Positions 17,581-26,340 of a stretch of DNA of 63,325 nt are shown piece by piece (the stretch's first letter is position 1; each line of letters starts with the position of its first letter). The translations under genes and the position numbers were made by a program. The stretch is from Bacteroidales bacterium (GTDB lineage: Bacteria; Bacteroidota; Bacteroidia; Bacteroidales; UBA932). The stretch lies in the NCBI GenBank assembly GCA_017429765.1, contig JAFROJ010000064.1, forward strand, positions 1 through 63,325. The letters are read 5' to 3'. Under the pieces are notes generated by a model, which made no database searches, was not told where the DNA came from, and worked only from the letters and a program-made list of their open reading frames with translations.

Positions 17581-19314
17581 TTAAATGAATTCCTCCCTCT
17601 CCTTGATGTCCTTGATGCGGAGCTGGAGGGTGGAGTTGCCGCGATAGTAGTTCTCGACTATCGAGTAGCAGATGTCGAAGGGATTGCCGGCCTTGATGTA
17701 CTCGAAGAACTCGGCCATGTTGAAGGCGATCGCGGGAATCTGGTGGAAGGGCTGCTTCTCGTCGATTAGATCCAGTTTCATGTGGACTCCGCCGGCGCCC
17801 ACTTTCCTGCCGTTGCCACCGTCCGACACGCTCTCGGTCAGGAACACGGGATTACCGTTCCCGGGGCCGAAAGGCTGGAACTGCTTCAGTAGCCTGAAGA
17901 ACTTGGGAGTTATCTGGCTGAACTCCAGCTTGGCGTCGATGTCAGTCACCGGGGTCAGCATCTCGTCGGTGATTTTCTCCCCGATGAACTTGTCGATCCT
18001 GCGGACGAACTCGTCCAGATTGCTCTCCCTCATGGTAAGGCCTGCGGCGTAGACATGGCCGCCGAAGTTCTCCAGAAGGTCTGAGCAGCTCTCGATCGAC
18101 TCGTAGAGGTCGAAGCCGGCCACGCTCCTGGCGGAGCCGGTGATGAAGCCGTTGGACTTGGTCAGGACTATCGTGGGCTTGTAGAAAGCCTCGACGAGAC
18201 GGGAGGCTACTATCCCGACCACTCCCTTGTTCCATGTCGGGTTGTAGACAATCGTGGCCGCGCCGGATGAGAGCGCCCGGCCGTCCTGGACCATCATCAA
18301 CGCCTCCTGGGTGATCTCCCGGTCTATTCCCTTGCGCTCGTTGTTGTTGTCGTTGATCCTCTCGCCCACGATGTTGGCGATGTGGTCGTCGGCCGCGGTC
18401 AGAAGCTCCACGGCGAGACGCCCCGTCTCCATACGGCCGGCGGCGTTGATCCTCGGGCCGATCTTGAAGACTATGTCGTCGATTGTCAGATGGCCCGGCT
18501 CCAGCTTGGAGAGGGTGGCCATGGCAAGGAGTCCCTTGCGGGGGTTCTCGTTCAGTTGCTTCAAGCCGAAATGGGCCAGGATCCTGTTCTCTCCCACCAT
18601 TGTGACCAGGTCTGAGGAAATGCTGACCACGAGTAGGTCCAAAAGAGGGATCAGGGTCTCGAACGGGATGCCGTACTTCTTGGAATACGCCTGGACGAGT
18701 TTGAAGCCGACCCCGCAACCGGAAAGGTCGTCGAAAGGATAATTGTCGTCCTCTCTCTTGGGGTCGAGAACGGCCACCGCGGCCGGGAGTGTCTCCTCCG
18801 GAAGATGGTGGTCGCAGATGATGACATCTATTCCCTTCCCCTTGGCGTACTCGACCTTCTCGTTGGCCTTGATGCCGCAGTCCAGGGTGATGATGAGCCC
18901 GAACCCTCCGTCGCTCGCCCAGTCTATCCCCTTGAAGGACAGGCCGTAGCCCTCGTCGTAACGGTCGGGAATATAGAAGTCGACTTTCTGGGAATATCTT
19001 CTCAGGAACGAGTACACAAGGGCGACGGCGGTGGTCCCGTCCACGTCGTAGTCGCCATAGACAAGGATCTTCTCCTCGGAGGTTATAGCCTTGCGCACCC
19101 TCTCCACGGCCGCGTCCATGTCCTTCATCAGGAAGGGGTCGTGGAGGTTGTCCAGACTCGGGCGGAAGAAAGAGCGGGCCTGCTCGAAGGTCTCAACTCC
19201 CCTTTTAACAAGGAGTTCCGCCAGGACACGGTCAATGCCGAGCTCGGCGGAAAGTCTTCCCACCTTCTCCGGATCAGCCGGTTCCTTGATAATCCATTTG
19301 CGCTCTTTCGCCAT
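17581..19314 (-). CDS. recJ: Single-stranded-DNA-specific exonuclease RecJ
   Basis: A 577-residue DHH-superfamily nuclease that degrades single-stranded DNA 5' to 3' in recombination and repair. YGDYDVDG is at 86-93, DHH at 158-160, and the DHHA1 region contains GGHVYAAGL. The frame extends to a TTG 9 bases upstream, but that TTG lies inside a good -7 promoter box, so the ATG at 19314 is the start. It is divergent from lysS. Confidence 0.93.
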   Translation of the reverse strand: MAKERKWIIKEPADPEKVGRLSAELGIDRVLAELLVKRGVETFEQARSFFRPSLDNLHDPFLMKDMDAAVERVRKAITSEEKILVYGDYDVDGTTAVALVYSFLRRYSQKVDFYIPDRYDEGYGLSFKGIDWASDGGFGLIITLDCGIKANEKVEYAKGKGIDVIICDHHLPEETLPAAVAVLDPKREDDNYPFDDLSGCGVGFKLVQAYSKKYGIPFETLIPLLDLLVVSISSDLVTMVGENRILAHFGLKQLNENPRKGLLAMATLSKLEPGHLTIDDIVFKIGPRINAAGRMETGRLAVELLTAADDHIANIVGERINDNNNERKGIDREITQEALMMVQDGRALSSGAATIVYNPTWNKGVVGIVASRLVEAFYKPTIVLTKSNGFITGSARSVAGFDLYESIESCSDLLENFGGHVYAAGLTMRESNLDEFVRRIDKFIGEKITDEMLTPVTDIDAKLEFSQITPKFFRLLKQFQPFGPGNGNPVFLTESVSDGGNGRKVGAGGVHMKLDLIDEKQPFHQIPAIAFNMAEFFEYIKAGNPFDICYSIVENYYRGNSTLQLRIKDIKEREEFI

Positions 19315-19320
19315 ATTATA

Positions 19321-19328
19321 CAAAGATA
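19321..19328 (-). promoter_or_regulatory. Candidate -7 box just before recJ
   Basis: On the minus strand TATCTTTG matches TAnnTTTG exactly, with an ATTG 20 bases further upstream as a possible -33 box. It ends 6 bases before the recJ ATG, which predicts a leaderless or nearly leaderless transcript. Confidence 0.6.
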
Positions 19329-19375
19329 ATGACTTTATTCAAGAATAACAATTTCGGTTTATAGATTAAAAGTCG

Positions 19376-19383
19376 TATTTTTG
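19376..19383 (+). promoter_or_regulatory. lysS promoter, -7 box
   Basis: TATTTTTG matches the Bacteroidota -7 consensus exactly. TTTC at 19352-19355 lies 20 bases upstream and could be the -33 box. The lysS ATG follows 21 bases after the box. Confidence 0.6.
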
Positions 19384-19404
19384 TGATTCAACTAAGCTAA
19401 AGAT

Positions 19405-20937
19405 ATGGCAAACATCGAACTCAGCGAGCAGGAAGTCATCCGCAGGGAGTCTCTCGCCAAATTAAGGGAACTCGGCATAAATCCTTATCCGGCGGCGCTT
19501 TACCCGGTCAACACCAGCGCGAAGGAAATTGAGGCGGGCTACGATCCGGAGAAAGGTAATTTCCAGGAGGTCTGCCTCGGGGGAAGGATCATGTCCCGCA
19601 GGATAATGGGAGCCGCCTCTTTCGGCGAGCTCCAGGACGCGTCCGGAAGGATCCAGATCTACGTCAAAAGGGACGAGATCTGCCCCGGAGAGGACAAGAC
19701 GATGTACAACACCGTGTGGAAGAAGCTCCTCGACATCGGCGACATCATCGGTGTCAAGGGTTTCGCGTTCATCACCCAGACCGGGCAGCTGAGCGTTCAT
19801 GTCAAGGAGCTCACCGTCCTGAGCAAGTCCCTGAGGGTACTCCCCATCGTCAAGACTGACGCCGACGGCAAGGTCTACGACGGCTTCGCCGACCCGGAGC
19901 TCCGCTACCGCCAGAGATATGTGGACCTGATCGTCAACCCCCAGGTGAAGGATGTCTTCATCCAGAGGGCAAAGATCGTGGCCACGATGAGGGAATATTT
20001 CAACGAGGCCGGCTGCCTTGAGGTCGAGACGCCTATCCTTCAGTCTATTCCCGGAGGAGCCACGGCCCGCCCGTTCATCACCCACCACAACGCGCTCGAC
20101 ATCGACCTCTACATGCGCATCGCCAACGAGCTCTATCTCAAGAGGCTCATCGTGGGCGGGTACAACGGTGTGTACGAGTTCGCCAAGGACTTCCGCAACG
20201 AGGGCATGGACAAGACCCACAACCCGGAGTTCACCTGCATGGAGATCTACGTGGCCTACAAGGACTACATCTGGATGATGGAGTTCGTCGAGAAGATGCT
20301 CGAGAAGATCGCGCTCAACCTCCACGGGACCACCAAGGTCAAGATCGGTGAGAACGAGGTCGATTTCAAGGCTGGCTACCGCCGTCTTCCCATCCTGGAC
20401 GCCATCAAGGAATACGCCGGTGTGGATCTCGCCGGAATGGGTGTGGACGAGCTCAGGGAGACCTGCAAGAAACTGAATGTCGAGTTTGAGCCGTCAATGG
20501 GCGCCGGGAAGCTGATCGACGCGATCTTCGGGGCCTATTGCGAGGATCATCTCATCGAGCCCACTTTCATCATCGACTATCCTGTCGAGATGTCGCCTCT
20601 TACCAAGAGGCATCGTGAGAATCCCGCCCTCACCGAGCGTTTCGAGCTATTCGTCTGCGGCAAGGAGCTGGCGAACGCCTATTCAGAGCTTAACGATCCT
20701 ATCGACCAGCTGGAGAGGTTCGAGGAGCAGGCCGCCCTCAAGAGCCACGGCGACGACGAGGCCATGTTCATCGACTACGACTTTGTCCGCGCCCTCGAGT
20801 ACGGGATGCCTCCGACCTCGGGTCTCGGGATGGGTATTGACCGCCTGACCATGTTCATGACCGGCCAGACCGCCATCCAGGATGTTCTCTTCTTCCCCCA
20901 GATGCGTCCCGAGAAGGCTCTCAAGAAGGAAGATTAA
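19405..20937 (+). CDS. lysS: Lysyl-tRNA synthetase (class II)
   Basis: A 510-residue class II synthetase that charges tRNA-Lys. The N-terminal OB-fold anticodon-binding domain is followed by the catalytic core with motif 2 [15 protein letters not shown] and motif 3 GLGMGIDRL. Its length is close to that of E. coli LysS. A -7 box 21 bases upstream supports the ATG at 19405. A TrmH-family gene follows 2 bases after the stop. Confidence 0.95.
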   Translation: MANIELSEQEVIRRESLAKLRELGINPYPAALYPVNTSAKEIEAGYDPEKGNFQEVCLGGRIMSRRIMGAASFGELQDASGRIQIYVKRDEICPGEDKTMYNTVWKKLLDIGDIIGVKGFAFITQTGQLSVHVKELTVLSKSLRVLPIVKTDADGKVYDGFADPELRYRQRYVDLIVNPQVKDVFIQRAKIVATMREYFNEAGCLEVETPILQSIPGGATARPFITHHNALDIDLYMRIANELYLKRLIVGGYNGVYEFAKDFRNEGMDKTHNPEFTCMEIYVAYKDYIWMMEFVEKMLEKIALNLHGTTKVKIGENEVDFKAGYRRLPILDAIKEYAGVDLAGMGVDELRETCKKLNVEFEPSMGAGKLIDAIFGAYCEDHLIEPTFIIDYPVEMSPLTKRHRENPALTERFELFVCGKELANAYSELNDPIDQLERFEEQAALKSHGDDEAMFIDYDFVRALEYGMPPTSGLGMGIDRLTMFMTGQTAIQDVLFFPQMRPEKALKKED

Positions 20938-20939
20938 CA

Positions 20940-21812
20940 TTGGATACCGAACTCATAACCTCGGGCCAGAACCCGAAGATCAAGTCGTTGCTCGAGCTTC
21001 AGGAGAAGTCCCGGGAGCGGAGGCGTCAGGGACTCTTCGTGGTCGAGGGGCGCCGTGAGGTCGGGCACTGCCTCGACGCCGGCTTCGTCCCCGAGGCTTT
21101 CTTCATCTGTCCTGACATCTATGCCCCCTCCGGGGAGGGTATGCCCCCTGAGGGACGTGCCACCCGCGGCACGGTAGCGGGGGTGGGGTCGAGCGAAGCG
21201 AGACTCCTGAAGGGGGCATGGCCCTCCCCGGAAGGGGCGAGAGTCTTCCATGTCAGCAAGGAGGTGTACGGGAAAATAGCCTACAGGGGCGGGACGGAAG
21301 GGATTGTGGCTGAGATGAGATACAAGGAGAGGAAGCTCGAGGACATCAAGCTGGGAGAGAACCCGCTGGTCGTGGTGCTGGAGAGCGTCGAGAAACCTGG
21401 GAACCTCGGGGCGGTGCTGCGGAGCGCCGACGCGGCCGGAGCCGACGCCGTCATCATCTGCGATCCACTGACAGATCTCTACAACCCCAACCTCATCCGC
21501 GCCAGTCTCGGCTCGATATTCACAAGACAAGTCGCCGCGGCAGGGTCTGAAGAGACCGTCGCCTGGTTGAAAGACAACGGCCTGAGGATCCTCACGGCCC
21601 AGCTCCAGGACTCTTCCCTCTATTACGACACACCCATGACCGGCCCCACCGCCATAGTCATGGGAGCCGAATCGACCGGACTCACAGACATCTGGAGAAA
21701 GGCCGCCGACAAACACATAAGCATCCCGATGCTCGGCTCGCTCGACTCGCTGAACGTGTCAGTCTCCGCGGCCATACTCCTCTTCGAGGCTGTCCGACAG
21801 CGGAACCGCTGA
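20940..21812 (+). CDS. TrmH/SpoU family RNA 2'-O-methyltransferase with in-frame palindromic insert
   Basis: A 290-residue SPOUT methyltransferase. The N-terminal substrate-binding domain starts LITSGQNPKIKSL; the catalytic domain has motif 1 ESVEKPGNLGAVLRSADAAG, motif 2 VMGAESTGL and motif 3 IPMLGSLDSLNVSVSAAI. It methylates a ribose 2'-OH in rRNA or tRNA with SAM; the target nucleotide is unknown. About 40 residues (about 61-100) in the N-terminal domain, rich in Gly, Pro and Ser, are encoded by a palindromic repeat element (21122-21237) and look like an insertion between two beta strands. The start is TTG at 20940, since no ATG is suitable; it follows the lysS stop by 2 bases. Confidence 0.87.
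   Translation: MDTELITSGQNPKIKSLLELQEKSRERRRQGLFVVEGRREVGHCLDAGFVPEAFFICPDIYAPSGEGMPPEGRATRGTVAGVGSSEARLLKGAWPSPEGARVFHVSKEVYGKIAYRGGTEGIVAEMRYKERKLEDIKLGENPLVVVLESVEKPGNLGAVLRSADAAGADAVIICDPLTDLYNPNLIRASLGSIFTRQVAAAGSEETVAWLKDNGLRILTAQLQDSSLYYDTPMTGPTAIVMGAESTGLTDIWRKAADKHISIPMLGSLDSLNVSVSAAILLFEAVRQRNR
21122..21237 (+). repeat. Intragenic palindromic repeat element (copy 1)
   Basis: The ends form a long imperfect inverted repeat (GCCCCCTCCGGGGAGGGTAT near 21123 pairs with the CCCTCCCCGGAAGGGG side near 21222-21237). The interior holds a core, TGCCACCCGCGGCACGGTA then GGTGGGGTCGAGCGAAGCGA, shared with the elements at 55797-55946 and 57990-58127. It lies in frame in the TrmH-family gene. Confidence 0.8.
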
Positions 21813-21868
21813 TTCGCCTCGGGAAGGCTGGTACATAAAGATTTGACAATCAGACAATTAAGCATTCA

Positions 21869-21892
21869 GATGGTGGCGAAATAAGCACCATC
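21869..21892 (+). other. Inverted repeat between the TrmH-family gene and aroE
   Basis: GATGGTG (21869-21875) and CACCATC (21886-21892) form a perfect 7-bp stem with a 10-base loop. No T-run follows on either strand, so terminator function is uncertain. Confidence 0.45.
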
Positions 21893-21917
21893 AAATCAAT
21901 TAAAACATTTACTATCA

Positions 21918-22868
21918 ATGGGTTACATACCAGCTCGGAAATACGGACTTATAGGGGATCCGATAGCGACATCGAAAAGCCCGCTTCTGTTCGAGGCCGG
22001 ATACAAAGGTCAGGAACAGCCTGACGGGAGTGTCTATTCTTACGACCTTATCGAAGGCCCGGACTTCGAGGAATCGTTCCGGAAGTTTGAGGAGGAGTAT
22101 CTGGCGATCAACGTGACAGCCCCTTTCAAAGAGGCGGCCTACGCCAAGGTCGAGACACTGGCCGAGTCGGGAAAGGGTGTCATCACAGGCCCGGTGGCCA
22201 GGATCGGGGCCACCAACCTTCTGGTCAAGACCACCGAGGGCATCGCGGCCTACAACTCAGACTTCACGGGAATAATCGTGGCGGTCGCGGAGGCCTATTA
22301 CCCAGGAATAACGCGGGAGTTCATCAATGAGTACCAAGAGAGGTTCTTCATCAAACTCCACCAGTTCTTCATCATGAGTCTCGGGAGGCGTTTCTACCAG
22401 CAGCCTCAAGCCCTTATCGTAGGTTGCGGCGGCGCGGGGAGAGCCGCGGCGGTGGCCGCCGGGGAACTCGGTTTCGGCACTGTCCTGATGAACAGGACCC
22501 TGGAGAAGGCCCAGGCGATCGCCGAGGATATGCCGGAATACGGGTTCATCCCTGACCCCATAAAAGACTTCAAGGAAGCGGTGAAGGAGTGCGACCTCAT
22601 CATCTACACACTCCCGACAGCTCTTCCGGAAATAGAGGAGTTCACGGCTGACGATTTCGCCGGCGAGGGAGCTTGCGAGGGAAAGGTCATTCTCGAGGCT
22701 AATTACAAGAACCCATCGTTCGATGAGGTGGCGAGGGCCAAACTCGCAGCCGCCGACGGAATCTATATTCCAGGAGAGAAATGGCTTCTCTACCAGGCGC
22801 TCACAGGATACCCCTACATGACCGGCCTCACCCCTGACCTCGACGCCATGGAGGCTGTCCTGGGATAG
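21918..22868 (+). CDS. aroE: Shikimate dehydrogenase (AroE) family protein
   Basis: A 316-residue oxidoreductase; members reduce 3-dehydroshikimate with NADPH. The shikimate-site phrase NVTAPFK is near 69-75 and the nucleotide loop GCGGAGRAAA near 169-178. NSDFTG replaces the usual N-T-D-x-x-G, as is common in Bacteroidota. It is longer than most AroE (about 250-290 residues), mainly because of a helical stretch of about 35 residues (about 127-161, ITREFINEYQERFFIKLHQF) between the two domains. It may be a divergent paralogue, so the specificity is inferred; aroK nearby supports the pathway. Confidence 0.75.
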   Translation: MGYIPARKYGLIGDPIATSKSPLLFEAGYKGQEQPDGSVYSYDLIEGPDFEESFRKFEEEYLAINVTAPFKEAAYAKVETLAESGKGVITGPVARIGATNLLVKTTEGIAAYNSDFTGIIVAVAEAYYPGITREFINEYQERFFIKLHQFFIMSLGRRFYQQPQALIVGCGGAGRAAAVAAGELGFGTVLMNRTLEKAQAIAEDMPEYGFIPDPIKDFKEAVKECDLIIYTLPTALPEIEEFTADDFAGEGACEGKVILEANYKNPSFDEVARAKLAAADGIYIPGEKWLLYQALTGYPYMTGLTPDLDAMEAVLG

Positions 22869-22884
22869 TCCCCTGATTATTGGA

Positions 22885-22923
22885 ATGGTTTTTGGTTCCA
22901 TGGGAAGGAGGAACCAAAATCAT
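22885..22923 (+). other. Hairpin upstream of the outer-membrane barrel gene
   Basis: TTTTGGTTCC and GGAACCAAAA pair perfectly, and flanking ATGG and TCAT extend the stem with a bulge. The hairpin ends 7 bases before the ATG at 22931, so it probably lies in the 5' leader or at the 3' end of the aroE message. No T-run follows. Confidence 0.5.
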
Positions 22924-22930
22924 TCGAGCC

Positions 22931-23620
22931 ATGAAAAAGATATTCGCGATTATGACAGCGATGGCCCTGACGGTTTCAGCGGCTGTCGCGCAACCTGGTT
23001 ACGGACGCGGAGGCCACATGGGTGGCCCGGGACATGGAGGGTATGGCAACAGCAGGGGCCATGACAGGATAGGTCGCCACGACAATAACTTGTACGGGGG
23101 CATCAAGTTCGGCTTGGTCGGTTCACACATCAGCGACGGCTCAGGAGACCTCAAAGCCACGGGAGTGAAGTCCGGAATAACCCTCGGAGCGGCCGCCGGC
23201 TTCTCCTTCAGCCCGTCCGCAGCCTTCGAGACAGGACTCTATTATGTCGAGAAGGGCGGTGTCAGCAACGCCACCGGAGGCAAGATCACTTATGACCTCG
23301 ACTACCTCGAACTCCCTTTACTCTTGAAAATCAACATCTTCTCAAGAAACAGGGCCGTCATCCAGCCCTATGCGGGGGGCTACCTCGGACTCGGGGTCGG
23401 AGGCAAGGTCAAGGACTACCGGATCAGCCAGTCGGGCAGTTCCTTCAACGACACGGACTTCCGCCGGGGCGACAGCGGCCTGGCGTTCGGATGCGGAGTG
23501 ACATGGTCATTCCTCTATGCCGGGATAGGTTATGAATATGGACTCGCCGACATCAGCGACTCCGGATTCGGGGAAAGACACAACCGAGCCCTTACCCTAA
23601 CGGTCGGGCTCGCCTTCTAG
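22931..23620 (+). CDS. Outer-membrane beta-barrel (porin family) protein
   Basis: A 229-residue secreted protein with a signal peptide (1-20, ending Val-Ala-Gln), a Gly/His/Arg-rich linker (about 22-52), and a small beta-barrel with alternating strands ending in a terminal phenylalanine (TVGLAF). This fits the outer-membrane beta-barrel family common in Bacteroidota. The upstream frame is open to 22880, but the signal peptide fixes the start at 22931. The His/Gly-rich linker might bind metal; this is speculative. It converges on purA, overlapping it by 4 bases. Confidence 0.75.
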   Translation: MKKIFAIMTAMALTVSAAVAQPGYGRGGHMGGPGHGGYGNSRGHDRIGRHDNNLYGGIKFGLVGSHISDGSGDLKATGVKSGITLGAAAGFSFSPSAAFETGLYYVEKGGVSNATGGKITYDLDYLELPLLLKINIFSRNRAVIQPYAGGYLGLGVGGKVKDYRISQSGSSFNDTDFRRGDSGLAFGCGVTWSFLYAGIGYEYGLADISDSGFGERHNRALTLTVGLAF

Positions 23621-24885
23621 CGCTCAATCGTGGCCTCACGGTCAGGGCCGACCGAGATGACGCTGACAGGGACTCCCATATAATCCTCCATGAACTTCAC
23701 ATAGTCCATGAACTCTTTAGGAAGCTCGCTCTCCGAGCGGGCTCCTGTCAGGTCTTTCTTCCATCCGGGGAACTCGGTGTAGACCGGCTCGATCTCGGCG
23801 GCGATGTCGAAGGGCACCTGGTCTGTCTCGATGCCGTTGACCTTGTAGGAGGTACAGACTTTAATAGTGTCAAAATCGTCCAGACAGTCCGACTTCATCA
23901 TGATGAGGTCAGTCACGCCGTCGATCATCGCGGTGTACTTCAAGGCGACAAGATCCAGCCATCCGCAACGGCGGGGACGGCCCGTGACAGCGCCGTACTC
24001 ATGACCGATCCGGCGAAGTCTCTCCCCAGTCTCGTCAAAGAGCTCAGTCGGGAAGGGACCGCTGCCGACCCTGGTGCAGTAGGCCTTGAATATTCCGAAA
24101 ACCTTGCCTACCCTTGAGGGAGCAAGGCCGAGACCGGTACACACCCCGCCCACGGTTGTCGAGGAGGAGGTCACGAAGGGATAAGAGCCGAAGTCGACGT
24201 CAAGCATCGATCCCTGGGCGCCCTCGGCGAGAATAGGCTTACCGGATTTGAGCAAGCCGTCCACCAGGTACTCACAATCCACCAGCTCGAACTCCTTGAG
24301 GAACTCAATGGCTTCCAGCCACTCAGCCTCTCCCTGGGCCGGGTCATACTCGAAGTCCAGGCTGGCCAGGATTGTCTGGTGGCGGGCTTTCAGTTTAGCG
24401 AAACGGTCCTTGAAATCAGGCGAGAGGATATCCCCGACCCTGAGGCCGTGCCGCCCGACCTTGTCGGTGTAGGTCGGGCCGATGCCCTTAAGGGTCGATC
24501 CGATCTTGCCTTTGCCGGCAGCCGCCTCATAGGCCGCGTCCAGAAGCCTGTGGGTCGGAAGTATCAGATGCGCCTTCTTGGAGATGACCACCTTGCTCTT
24601 GGGATCAACACCCATGGAAAGAACACTGGCGCACTCCTCCTTGAAAGTCACGGGGTCAAGGACGACCCCGCTTCCGATGATGTTGACGGAACCTTCCCGG
24701 AATATTCCGGAGGGAATGCTCCGCACAACGAAACTTTTACCGTCGAAATGAAGGGAATGACCCGCGTTGGGGCCTCCCTGGAATCTCGCCACAGCCGGAT
24801 AACGGGCGGCCAGCGCATCCACGATCTTGCCTTTCCCCTCGTCTCCCCACTGGAGGCCAAGGACAACGTCAAGTTTTGAGCTCAT
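23617..24885 (-). CDS. purA: Adenylosuccinate synthetase
   Basis: A 422-residue enzyme that joins IMP and aspartate with GTP to form adenylosuccinate in AMP synthesis. The P-loop-like GDEGKGK is at 14-20, and the NAGHS, GIGPTY and VGSGPFPTE phrases are intact. It follows ssb on the same strand after about 23 bases. Its stop overlaps the stop of the convergent barrel gene. Confidence 0.96.
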   Translation of the reverse strand: MSSKLDVVLGLQWGDEGKGKIVDALAARYPAVARFQGGPNAGHSLHFDGKSFVVRSIPSGIFREGSVNIIGSGVVLDPVTFKEECASVLSMGVDPKSKVVISKKAHLILPTHRLLDAAYEAAAGKGKIGSTLKGIGPTYTDKVGRHGLRVGDILSPDFKDRFAKLKARHQTILASLDFEYDPAQGEAEWLEAIEFLKEFELVDCEYLVDGLLKSGKPILAEGAQGSMLDVDFGSYPFVTSSSTTVGGVCTGLGLAPSRVGKVFGIFKAYCTRVGSGPFPTELFDETGERLRRIGHEYGAVTGRPRRCGWLDLVALKYTAMIDGVTDLIMMKSDCLDDFDTIKVCTSYKVNGIETDQVPFDIAAEIEPVYTEFPGWKKDLTGARSESELPKEFMDYVKFMEDYMGVPVSVISVGPDREATIER

Positions 24886-24908
24886 GTCTTATAGATTATT
24901 CTTGAATA

Positions 24909-25424
24909 CTAGAACGGAAGGTCATCGGTGGGATTATCCCCGAGGGAGATGTCCATAGGCTGCTCCTGAGGCGCCGGCTTAGGCTGCTGGTACGTCGGCT
25001 GCTGGTACCCAGACTGAGGCTGGTACCCGGTCCCTGAGCCTGCCGAAGGGGTCGAAGGGGCCGAAGGGCCGGAAGGTTCCCTTTTTCCCAGCAACTGAAG
25101 ATTGTCCACAGCCACCTCGGTGGTGTACCTCTTGTTGCCGGTCTGGTCTGTCCAGGACCGCGTGCGGAGCTTGCCCTCGATGTAGACCTGCGTGCCCTTG
25201 CGGATGAATTTCTCAGCCACGTCGGCCGAGTTCCTCCAGGCCACGATGTTGTGCCACTCGGTGTTCTCTCGAAGTTCTCCATTGCGGTCACGATAGCGCT
25301 CAGTCGTGGCGAGGGTGAACTGGGCCACCTTCGTCGCGCCCTGGTTAGGGTTGTTTCCATCAAGGTAACGTACCTCAGGGTCTCTTCCAACGTTACCGAT
25401 CAGCATTACTTTGTTCAGTGACAT
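24909..25424 (-). CDS. ssb: Single-stranded DNA-binding protein
   Basis: A 171-residue SSB with an N-terminal OB fold (about 1-110), a Pro/Gln/Ser/Gly-rich linker and the acidic C-terminal tip DDLPF that binds partner proteins. Part of the linker (about 117-132) is encoded by a GC-rich repeat-like stretch (25032-25075) that carries the same 13-mer as the BatI-like gene tail. Transcription likely starts just below a terminator at 25445-25488. Confidence 0.95.
   Translation of the reverse strand: MSLNKVMLIGNVGRDPEVRYLDGNNPNQGATKVAQFTLATTERYRDRNGELRENTEWHNIVAWRNSADVAEKFIRKGTQVYIEGKLRTRSWTDQTGNKRYTTEVAVDNLQLLGKREPSGPSAPSTPSAGSGTGYQPQSGYQQPTYQQPKPAPQEQPMDISLGDNPTDDLPF
25032..25075 (-). repeat. 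Repeat-like tract in the ssb linker
   Basis: On the plus strand CCCTGAGCCTGCC (25032-25044) is the reverse complement of the 13-mer at 6228 and 6252. It is followed by iterated GAAGGGG/CCGAAGGG units. It encodes Ser/Pro/Ala-rich linker sequence in frame. Confidence 0.55.
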
Positions 25425-25441
25425 GATGTTAGCTGTTTAGA

Positions 25442-25488
25442 TACAAATAAAAAACATAGGCTGGCGGACTGGCCCGCCAAAACCTATG
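25442..25488 (-). terminator. Rho-independent terminator after the ECF sigma operon
   Basis: On the minus strand CATAGG and TGGCGG (arms at 25483-25488 and 25474-25479) pair with CCGCCA and CCTATG (25462-25467 and 25455-25460), followed by TTTTTTATTTGTAT. It lies between the barrel gene at 25531 and ssb. Confidence 0.8.
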
Positions 25489-25530
25489 CAATTTAATGAA
25501 TATTCCCGAAAACGGAAAGACTTGGAGACG

Positions 25531-26325
25531 TTAATTTAGCAGTGACACGGCTACACCTACGGACCAAGTGGTGAACTCAGGCCAGTATTTCTTATCCATC
25601 ACATTCATCGGGGAGTACCTGCCATAGACACTGACATCCCGCAGGTTCAGCTGAACCATGGCATCAACGGTGACCAGGTTACAGTGAGCATACTTGTATT
25701 TGTCCTTCTTCTTGTCCCCGTCGACGGTGTACTTGTTGATGATTGAGCTTGACGTGTTGAGATTCACGACGGGGCCGAGAGTGATCCCGTATCCCCTGCC
25801 AAAGCCAAGGCTGTAGAGTAACGGCATGTTGACACTGAATATCGTCAACCTGGAGATCCTCGGGACAGCGCCGTCCTTGAACCGGCCTATAGTGATGTCT
25901 CCTTCCTCGGTCATGATCATGGCCTTGTTGCCGGTGATGCCGAAATTCTTGAGACCGACACCGGGACCATACGTGAACGAGTGGCGCCCCTTGGTGGTTG
26001 AAATCGGTATGAAACCCCAGAATTCCACTGAGTTCTGCGGGCTGAAGCCCAACGCGCCGCCAGACTCGGAGACCAGCGCTCCAACTCCCACGCTGCCGAC
26101 ATCCGCCGCGCTCGGCCGCCTCACTTTCCTGTAAAAGGGGATATCGAAATCAAGGTGGACATTCCCTTTCTGCCTATCCCGCATCTTGCTGATGACTTCC
26201 CTGAGCGAGTCCGCCTGGGCCATGACACTGTCTCTTTGCGCGATAACCTTTTCTATGGTTTCCTGGGCCGGAAGGGTGGTGGCCGCGACCACGAACGCCA
26301 GGACCGCTATAATTATCTTTCTCAT
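25531..26325 (-). CDS. Secreted outer-membrane barrel-like protein of the ECF operon
   Basis: A 264-residue protein with a signal peptide (1-20), a short coiled-coil-like stretch (about 24-48, QETIEKVIAQRDSVMAQADS) and an antiparallel beta-rich remainder ending in alternating hydrophobics (WSVGVAVSLLN), as in outer-membrane barrels. I do not recognise a named family. It is the last gene of a four-gene unit led by an ECF sigma factor and is followed by a terminator, so it may be a target or sensor of that regulator. Confidence 0.6.
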   Translation of the reverse strand: MRKIIIAVLAFVVAATTLPAQETIEKVIAQRDSVMAQADSLREVISKMRDRQKGNVHLDFDIPFYRKVRRPSAADVGSVGVGALVSESGGALGFSPQNSVEFWGFIPISTTKGRHSFTYGPGVGLKNFGITGNKAMIMTEEGDITIGRFKDGAVPRISRLTIFSVNMPLLYSLGFGRGYGITLGPVVNLNTSSSIINKYTVDGDKKKDKYKYAHCNLVTVDAMVQLNLRDVSVYGRYSPMNVMDKKYWPEFTTWSVGVAVSLLN

Positions 26326-26340
26326 CTTGTTTCCTCCCTG

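Noticed and set aside
21813-21917. Possible small RNA or riboswitch in the gap before aroE
   Set aside because: Only one 7-bp hairpin is visible, with no clear promoter or known riboswitch pattern.
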